From assembly GCF_016907015.1 (NCBI RefSeq), contig NZ_JAFBBE010000013.1:1-64000 (forward strand): 64,000 nucleotides of DNA, written 5' to 3'. This document shows positions 58,817 through 64,000 of the stretch, one piece after another. Source of the stretch: Oceanisphaera litoralis (GTDB lineage: Bacteria; Pseudomonadota; Gammaproteobacteria; Enterobacterales; Aeromonadaceae). The notes beneath the pieces were generated by a model that saw only the letters and a list, made by a program, of their open reading frames with translations, was not told where the DNA came from and did not search any database. The position numbers were made by a program, and so were the translations under genes. Position 1 is the first letter of the stretch. Every line of letters starts with the position of its first letter.

Positions 58817-58843
58817 CAACGCGGCTCCAGGCCGCGTTTTTTA
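58817..58843 (+). terminator. Rho-independent terminator of pyrC
   Basis: An AACGCGGC/GCCGCGTT stem with a TCCAG loop is followed by a T-run, 28 bp past the stop. Confidence 0.9.
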
Positions 58844-58939
58844 TGCCCGAGTGGCAGACGCGTCCTATCAGGGATCCGAGTCACTTCCGTGCGGTTCCAT
58901 CGATTGACAATGGTGACCATTCTTCTTACTCTCTGGCGC

Positions 58940-59062
58940 AATTCCTGGGGGAGCCTGGGGGTATCCGCTTAACGCACCATACCCCCGACCCGGCTGAGAC
59001 TCCGCAGTTGACTGCGGTAACCCTTAGAACCTGATCCGGGTAATGCCGGCGAAGGGAAGGAA
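58940..59062 (+). ncRNA. TPP riboswitch (THI element) upstream of the SSS transporter
   Basis: CTGGGGGAGCC, CGGCTGAGACTCC, a variable hairpin CCGCAGT/ACTGCGG, ACCC, GAACCTGATCCGGGTAATG and CCGGCGAAGGGAAG appear in canonical order. Downstream, TCTCCCT (about 59079) is complementary to the Shine–Dalgarno region AGGGAGA at 59162–59168, so translation may be blocked when TPP binds. Confidence 0.96.
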
Positions 59063-59173
59063 ATGACGGATCCTTACTCTCCCTCCCGCTCTGCCCGCCG
59101 TTGCCCGGCGCCAACTAGCCAATGACTGGCTATCACCGTCATGCTTGCCCGGTACGGGCAAAGGGAGAACATC

Positions 59174-60613
59174 ATGCTGGACACCACCGCCGCGATTCTG
59201 TGGCTCTGTTTATTTGCCGCCGTCTTTGCCATTCCCGGCCTGCTCTATGCCCGGCGCCGGCAAGACAAGCTGGAAGACTTCGTCGTTGCCCGCAACAGCC
59301 AGAGTGGCAGCGCCACCATGCTGACCCTGCTGGCCACCACCATGGGCACCTGGATCCTGTTTGGCCCGGCCCAGGCCGCCACCTGGGGCGGTATTGGCGC
59401 CATTACCGGCTACGCCCTGGGGGTGCTGGTACCAAGGCTTATCATGATCCCGCTCGGCGGCCGCATCCGCGAGCTGATGCCCGAAGGCCACACCCTTACC
59501 GAGTTCGTGCTCGGCCGCTATGGCCGCGGCATGTACGGCTTTGTGCTGGTGATCATGATGTTCTACCTGTTTATTTCGCTCACCGCCGGCCTGACCGCCA
59601 TCGCCCAGATGGTGGCGCTGCTGGCGCCGGTACCGCTGTGGGTGACCGCCGGCATAGTGATGGGCGCCACCCTGCTCTATACCCTGTACGGCGGGCTGCG
59701 CGTCACCATCTTCACCGACCGGGTGCAGATGCTGGTGATATTGCCGTTTATGCTGCTGTTGATCCTGTTCGGCTGGCAGGCCACCGGCGGTCTGGCGCCG
59801 GTGATCGCCGGGCTACAGGAAAAAGCCCCCCAGCTACTGAATCCGCTGGATACTACCGGGCTCAAGTCCGGCCTGACCTTTTTTATTGCCGTGGTGCTGA
59901 CCGGCCTCTTCTATCAGGGCACCTGGCAGCGGGTGTTTGCCGCCCGAGACAACAAGGTGATCCGCAACGGCTTTATGCTGAGCGGCCTGATCAGCTTTCC
60001 GATCATCTTTATCATGGGCCTGTTCGGGCTGGCGTTCGTGGGCCTGGATCTGCCCGGTGACGGTTCGGTCGCCCTGTTCAGCGTGCTGATGCCGAACATG
60101 CCGCTGTGGTTTGCCATCGGCCTGCTGCCCTTTGGGCTGGCGCTGATCATGAGCAGCGCCGACTCCACCATCAGCGGTCTGTCCAGCATGATGGTGGTGG
60201 ACCTGCGTCGCCTGCTGCCGAACATCCGCGCCCACAAGCTGCTGGGGCTGTCACGCTGGCTGATCGTGCTGCTGTCTATTCCGGTGCTGGTTGTCGCCTC
60301 GCAGGGCTTCAGCGTGCTTTATCTGTTTCTGCTGGCCGACCTGCTGTGCTGCGCCGCCGCCTTCCCGGTGTTCTTCGGCTTCTACAGTGCCCGCTACCAA
60401 AACTACAACGCCGTACTCGGCACCGCTGCCGGCCTGGTGGCCGGCCTCTGGCTGTTCCCGGCGCCGGGCGAGGCACTCACCTATCTGCTGGAGTCCTTCC
60501 TGCTGGCCAGTCTGGTGCCGGTGCTGGTGTCCGGCCTGCTGATGCTGGTGCCGAACCGTCAGCCGTTCGACTTCTCGATACTCAGCCTGCGCATCCGCAG
60601 CCTGGAAAGCTGA
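59174..60613 (+). CDS. SSS-family Na+/solute symporter under TPP riboswitch control, ThiV-like
   Basis: A 479-residue sodium:solute symporter with about 13 membrane segments, including RNSQSGSATMLTLLATTMGTWILFGPAQA and the family signature region SSADSTISGLSSMMVVDL. The TPP riboswitch points to uptake of thiamine or its pyrimidine/thiazole precursors; an SSS-type transporter called ThiV has been predicted in the same setting. The ATG at 59174 has AAGGGAG upstream. No other transport subunit is needed. Confidence 0.87.
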   Translation: MLDTTAAILWLCLFAAVFAIPGLLYARRRQDKLEDFVVARNSQSGSATMLTLLATTMGTWILFGPAQAATWGGIGAITGYALGVLVPRLIMIPLGGRIRELMPEGHTLTEFVLGRYGRGMYGFVLVIMMFYLFISLTAGLTAIAQMVALLAPVPLWVTAGIVMGATLLYTLYGGLRVTIFTDRVQMLVILPFMLLLILFGWQATGGLAPVIAGLQEKAPQLLNPLDTTGLKSGLTFFIAVVLTGLFYQGTWQRVFAARDNKVIRNGFMLSGLISFPIIFIMGLFGLAFVGLDLPGDGSVALFSVLMPNMPLWFAIGLLPFGLALIMSSADSTISGLSSMMVVDLRRLLPNIRAHKLLGLSRWLIVLLSIPVLVVASQGFSVLYLFLLADLLCCAAAFPVFFGFYSARYQNYNAVLGTAAGLVAGLWLFPAPGEALTYLLESFLLASLVPVLVSGLLMLVPNRQPFDFSILSLRIRSLES

Positions 60614-60620
60614 ATCGATA

Positions 60621-60665
60621 AAAATGGCCGCCCCACCCGGGGCAGCCATCATGCCGCGTTTTTAT
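60621..60665 (+). terminator. Probable terminator after the SSS transporter gene
   Basis: An imperfect stem ATGGC-GCCCC/GGGGC-GCCAT lies just past the stop, with a T-run about 12 nt further on. Weak evidence. Confidence 0.45.
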
Positions 60666-60814
60666 TCCATAATTAAAGCGCGAAACGGGTCGCCGAGATG
60701 CGGGCAGACGCCGGTCGGCCAAGCTGTTACACTCGCGACCCTTTGGCGCTATTGGCGCCAGACTTCTTCTTACCACCGCCTTGTATTGCGCACCGGCGTC
60801 ACACTGGAGACACC

Positions 60815-61084
60815 ATGAAAATCATGATCCGGGGCCTGTCCCGCCTCACCACAGAAGACAAGATACTGGCCCTGCTGGCACCTTACGGCCTGGTGCATTA
60901 CTTCCACCTGGTCATGGATCCCAGCACCAACAATTCCAAGGGCTTCGGCTTCGCCTTCATGCCCAACCCGGCTCAGGCCAAGGCGGCCATCAAGAGCCTG
61001 AACGGCATGGAAGTGGACGGCCAGAAAATTCGCGTCAAGAAAGCGGAAGTGAAGCCCGGGGAGAAAAACGAAAATGACCAATAA
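60815..61084 (+). CDS. RNA-binding protein with a single RRM
   Basis: An 89-residue protein that is one RNA-recognition motif: RNP2-like IMIRGLS at the N-terminus and RNP1 KGFGFAFM (about 46–53), ending in a charged tail. Small RRM proteins in bacteria bind single-stranded RNA and are often cold-regulated. GGAGA precedes the ATG at 60815. It overlaps the YehS gene by 11 bp, suggesting joint expression. Confidence 0.85.
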   Translation: MKIMIRGLSRLTTEDKILALLAPYGLVHYFHLVMDPSTNNSKGFGFAFMPNPAQAKAAIKSLNGMEVDGQKIRVKKAEVKPGEKNENDQ

Positions 61085-61547
61085 CGATATACTGCGTCGC
61101 GTCCGTTATGCCCTCGACCTGCCCGATCAACAAGCCATAGCGCTGTTCAGTCTGGGTGATGTGACCATAGACGAAGCACAATTTCTGGCCCTGCTGGCCA
61201 AGGAAGAAGATGCCAATTACCACAGTTGCAGCAACGAGCAGATACTGGGCTTTCTGGACGGTCTTATCCTGAAAAATCGCGGCCCGCGCCAAGGCGGCCC
61301 GGCACCGCGTGCGGAACAGGCCGAACCCATCAACAACCAGGTGTTCAAAAAGCTGCGGGTGGCACTGGAGCTGAAGGAAGAAGACATTCTCGGCCTGCTG
61401 TCCCTGGCCGGTTTTGAAGTGAGAAAGCCCGAACTGACCTCGCTGTTCCGCAAGCCCGGTCACAAGCATTATCAAGCCTGTGGCGATCAGTTCCTGCGCA
61501 ACTTCCTGCAGGGCCTGGCACTGCAGCGTCGGCACGGCGCCGAATAA
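61074..61547 (+). CDS. yehS: DUF1456 family protein, YehS-like
   Basis: A 157-residue protein made of two similar DUF1456 halves (NNDILRRVRYALDLPDQQAIALFSLGD and NNQVFKKLRVALELKEEDILGLLSLAG), each ending in an LxxFLxGL helix. The function is unknown. Its start overlaps the end of the RRM gene. Confidence 0.9.
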   Translation: MTNNDILRRVRYALDLPDQQAIALFSLGDVTIDEAQFLALLAKEEDANYHSCSNEQILGFLDGLILKNRGPRQGGPAPRAEQAEPINNQVFKKLRVALELKEEDILGLLSLAGFEVRKPELTSLFRKPGHKHYQACGDQFLRNFLQGLALQRRHGAE

Positions 61548-61572
61548 GATCCCACTGGTGCTTATTGAAGAA

Positions 61573-61614
61573 CGCTGCCCGGGCAGCGATGATTCGCCAG
61601 GTAACTGGCGAATC
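61573..61614. other. Two adjacent perfect hairpins after yehS
   Basis: CGCTGCCCGGGCAGCG (61573–61588) is a 16-bp palindrome. GATTCGCCAG-GTAA-CTGGCGAATC (61591–61614) is a 10-bp perfect stem. They may end the RRM–yehS transcript, although no T-tract follows. Confidence 0.55.
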
Positions 61615-61714
61615 TGTTGCCGGCACAGCTCGATATCCCCTTGTACCCAGGCCGACAGCGGCACGCCCAGCCAGTTTTCCAGCGAACGAAGATTAACCGG
61701 CAAGGACGGCACTC

Positions 61715-62755
61715 ATGGCTGCAGAAACCAACAACCGGGCAATAAGCATGTTGCAACGAATTGAAAATACAAGAAAACGCTACTTTCCCGGCGTCTGTGT
61801 AGCGGTCACCATCGGTATCGCCGCCAGCTTCCTGTCGCTGCAATATGGCGCTCCCGCCATGCTGATGGCGCTGCTGCTCGGGCTGGCATTCAACTTTCTG
61901 AGTCAGGAGTCCGTCTGCCTGCCGGGGCTGGAGTTTTCCGCCAAGACGGTGCTGCGCATCGGGGTGGCCATGCTGGGGCTGCGCATCAGCTTCAGCGACG
62001 TGCTCACCCTGGGCTGGTCGCCGCTGCTGATGGTGTGCTCATCGGTGCTGCTGACCATCGGCTTTGGCGTGATCATGGCGCGGATGCTGGGATTCTCATC
62101 CGCTTTCGGCACCCTGACCGGCGGCGCGGTCGCCATTTGCGGTGCCTCGGCGGCCATGGCCATCGGCAGTGTGCTGGATCAAAATGAACAGACCAAGCGT
62201 AATACCCTGTTCACCGTGATCAGCGTGACCACCCTCAGTACCCTGGCGATGATCCTGTACCCCATGATCAGCACCAGCCTGGATCTGACCCCACAGGAAG
62301 CGGGCCTGTTTATCGGTGCCACCATTCACGACGTGGCCCAGGTCGTCGGTGCCGGTTACAGCATGTCGAATGAAGTGGGCGATCTCGCCACCTTCGTCAA
62401 GCTGCTGCGCGTGGCCATGCTGGTGCCCATCGTCATGACCATAGGTATTTTGATCCAGCGTGCGGCCCGCCAACGCGGTGAAAGCGGCGGCGGCGAAGGA
62501 GTGGCGATTCCCGGCTTCCTGCTCGGTTTTGTGGCCCTGTTCATTCTCAACAGCCTGGGCTGGATTCCGACCGCCGTCAGCCAGCCGCTGGCCGGCAGCT
62601 CCTCCTGGCTGCTGCTGACCGCCATCGCCGCCCTCGGCGTGCGTACCCAGCTCAAGGATATTCTCTCGGTAGGCTGGAAGCCGGTGCTGCTGGTGGTGCT
62701 GGAAACCCTGTTTATCGCCGGTCTGATCATCGCTTACATCCTGCTCGGTCAATAA
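61715..62755 (+). CDS. yeiH: YeiH/UPF0324 family putative sulfate exporter
   Basis: A 346-residue inner-membrane protein of the UPF0324 family, about ten membrane segments. It has LEFSAKTVLRIGVAMLGLRISF, GTLTGGAVAICGASAAMAIGSV and FIGATIHDVAQVVGAGYSMS, all well conserved in the family. Some relatives are annotated as sulfate or sulfonate-derived exporters, but this is weakly supported. AAGGA lies 8 nt before the ATG. A bidirectional terminator follows. Confidence 0.85.
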   Translation: MAAETNNRAISMLQRIENTRKRYFPGVCVAVTIGIAASFLSLQYGAPAMLMALLLGLAFNFLSQESVCLPGLEFSAKTVLRIGVAMLGLRISFSDVLTLGWSPLLMVCSSVLLTIGFGVIMARMLGFSSAFGTLTGGAVAICGASAAMAIGSVLDQNEQTKRNTLFTVISVTTLSTLAMILYPMISTSLDLTPQEAGLFIGATIHDVAQVVGAGYSMSNEVGDLATFVKLLRVAMLVPIVMTIGILIQRAARQRGESGGGEGVAIPGFLLGFVALFILNSLGWIPTAVSQPLAGSSSWLLLTAIAALGVRTQLKDILSVGWKPVLLVVLETLFIAGLIIAYILLGQ

Positions 62756-62776
62756 GCCCTTGCCCTGCTGCAAACA

Positions 62777-62804
62777 AAACGGCGACCCTGAGGTCGCCGT
62801 TTTG
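62777..62804. terminator. Bidirectional terminator after yeiH
   Basis: A perfect stem AAAACGGCGACC/GGTCGCCGTTTT with loop CTGA is followed by GTTTTAT. Confidence 0.85.
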
Positions 62805-62853
62805 TTTTATGGGTTATTCCCGTGAAGGGGAAGCTTCTGGTCTATGGCGATAG

Positions 62854-62924
62854 CTTCCTGCAGGGAGATCCTGACGTTCGTCAGGATGACAGCCTGGGCA
62901 CATGATGAATCCGGTTGGTATTAC
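62854..62924 (-). repeat. Dispersed repeat of about 72 bp, copy 2
   Basis: An inverted copy of the element at 54641–54712, with substitutions spread over the length but the same CCTGACG-AA-CGTCAGG hairpin core. Here the hairpin is perfect. Its end touches the stop codon of the Old Yellow Enzyme gene. Confidence 0.8.
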
Positions 62925-63967
62925 ACCAACTCGGTCAGCATGTCCTGATGGTACTCCACCAGCGGTTCGGCCTGTTTCACCCGGCTGACATAATCCGGGT
63001 TGGCGATAAAGGGCCGGCCGATAGCGGCCAGATCGAAGCGATTCTGCACCAGTCCTTCGGCCGCCGCCGCCGGGGTCAGGCCGCCCACTCCAATCAGGGT
63101 GCCCCGGTAGTGGCGGCGCAGATACTCGCTGGCGCGTCCGTCCAGAAAATCGAAGGTCAGGCTGTCGTCAAAAATGCCCAGATGCAGGTAAGCCAGTTCC
63201 TTGCGGTTCAACTCTTCCAGCAAATAGTCGAATACCGCCCGATCGCGCGCATCCGCCTGCATATGAGTGTAGGCACCGGGGGTGAGTCGAATGCCGGTTC
63301 TGTCGGCACCTACTCGCTCCGCCACCGCATCGATCACCTGCAGGGCAAACCGACTCATGTTTTCCGGAGTCTGGCCGTAGTCGTCGGTTCTGTGGTTGGT
63401 GTCATGGTGTAAAAACTGATCGATCAGGTAACCGTTGGCACCGTGGATCTCGACACCGTCGAAACCGGCGGTGATGGCATTTTCCGCCGCCTGGGCATAG
63501 TCGGCGACCAATTGCTCAATTTCTGCCGCCGATAGTGCCCTGGGCAATTCATAGGTTAAATCCCGCATTCTCGGCACCGAACCTTCAAACGCCACCGCGC
63601 TGGGTGCTACCGGCTGCCGGTCGGAAAAATGCGAATGCGCCAGTCGGCCCACATGCCACAATTGCAGGAAAATCTTGCCGCCCTTTTGGTGTACCTGCTC
63701 GGTCACCGTCTTCCAGCCCTCGATTTGCGCCTGACTGTAGATACCGGGAGTATCCGGATAACCCTGACCATCGGCGCGAATAACGGTCGCCTCGCTGATG
63801 ATCAGCCCCGCCTCGGCACGACGGCCGTAATAGTCGGCCATCTGCCGGGTGGGCACCAGGCCGGGGCCGGCCATGCAGCGTGTTAGCGGCGCCATCACGA
63901 TGCGATTGCTCAGGGTCAGGGTACTGTTGAGCAAGCAGGGTTCAAACAGAGCGGTATTCGTCGGCAT
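62921..63967 (-). CDS. Old Yellow Enzyme family alkene reductase, NemA-like
   Basis: A 348-residue FMN-dependent ene-reductase. FMN and substrate residues are visible in NRIVMAPLTRCMA, ISEATVIRADGQGYPDTPGIYS, IFLQLWHVGR, GFDGVEIHGANGYLIDQFLHHDTNHRTDDYGQ (split motif; catalytic His and Asn pair) and LAAIGRPFIANP. The family reduces electrophilic alkenes and nitrate esters. The ATG at 63967 has AAGGA 7 nt upstream; the frame is open to the window end. A palindrome typical of TetR operators lies directly upstream. Confidence 0.92.
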   Translation of the reverse strand: MPTNTALFEPCLLNSTLTLSNRIVMAPLTRCMAGPGLVPTRQMADYYGRRAEAGLIISEATVIRADGQGYPDTPGIYSQAQIEGWKTVTEQVHQKGGKIFLQLWHVGRLAHSHFSDRQPVAPSAVAFEGSVPRMRDLTYELPRALSAAEIEQLVADYAQAAENAITAGFDGVEIHGANGYLIDQFLHHDTNHRTDDYGQTPENMSRFALQVIDAVAERVGADRTGIRLTPGAYTHMQADARDRAVFDYLLEELNRKELAYLHLGIFDDSLTFDFLDGRASEYLRRHYRGTLIGVGGLTPAAAAEGLVQNRFDLAAIGRPFIANPDYVSRVKQAEPLVEYHQDMLTELV

Positions 63968-63984
63968 CAAGGCTTCCTTCAATT

Positions 63985-64000
63985 TTGAATGAACATTCAA
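63985..64000. promoter_or_regulatory. TetR-type palindromic operator candidate upstream of the OYE gene
   Basis: TTGAATG-AA-CATTCAA is a perfect inverted repeat 17 bp before the start codon. This form is typical of TetR/AcrR operators, and OYE genes are often controlled by such repressors (NemR in E. coli). The regulator would lie beyond the window edge. Confidence 0.5.

Overview
The window comes from a gammaproteobacterial chromosome, most likely Aeromonadaceae of the Oceanimonas/Zobellella type. The evidence is GC-rich core genes with E. coli/Vibrio-like proteins, an E. coli-like rrn–hemG–trkH–yigZ–fadBA order, and a Vibrio-like dnaA–amino-acid ABC transporter–rpmH–rnpA–yidD–yidC–mnmE order. 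The genus assignment is an inference; no species-specific marker was used.

Layout. 0–17 kb: the 5' end of a 16S rRNA with its leader and P1 promoter (minus strand), hemG, trkH, yigZ, fadBA (beta-oxidation), tusA, a YiaD-like lipoprotein, tag, glyQS, an ABM-fold protein, avtA, an IbpA-type heat-shock protein with a sigma-32 promoter, ilvD and a lower-GC formate/nitrite-type channel. 17–24 kb: the replication operon dnaA-dnaN-recF-gyrB on the minus strand. 24–30 kb: a polar amino-acid ABC transporter, then rpmH-rnpA-yidD-yidC and mnmE. 30.4–36.8 kb: an accessory island starting exactly at the 3' end of mnmE. It is bounded by two near-identical 18-bp sequences that resemble the attachment sites of SGI1-type islands. 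It carries a Fic protein, a frameshifted TOTE-type primase–helicase, a dead higBA pair, an 81-bp tandem palindromic repeat and an intact-looking hipBA module; no integrase is visible.

36.8–40.4 kb: a LysR regulator divergent from a quinone-detoxification set (glutathionyl-hydroquinone reductase, pirin, WrbA), with the same content as the E. coli yqjG/yhaJ/yhaK locus. 40.4–42.2 kb: a graveyard of gene fragments, including pieces of a second TOTE-like helicase. 42.2–54.6 kb: two unknown envelope genes, sstT, a 1372-residue membrane protein of unknown function, an OsmF/YehYXW-type compatible-solute ABC transporter and a DJ-1/PfpI-family protein. 55–61 kb: a thiamine-linked neighbourhood. One TPP riboswitch heads an SDR–flavin-monooxygenase operon, another heads an SSS-family transporter, and pyrC lies between them. 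60.8–64 kb: an RRM protein, YehS, YeiH and an Old Yellow Enzyme with a TetR-type palindrome upstream.

The most unusual feature is a dispersed family of structured intergenic elements, with copies near 28.9, 41.9, 49.4, 50.8, 55.0 and 57.6 kb. Its hairpin stems differ between copies but remain paired, while the hairpin loops keep a GGA core like CsrA/RsmA binding sites. The second is the thiamine-riboswitch-controlled SDR plus flavin monooxygenase operon, whose reaction I cannot assign. G-quadruplex-capable heptamer arrays and a second dispersed repeat of about 72 bp add to the repeat content.
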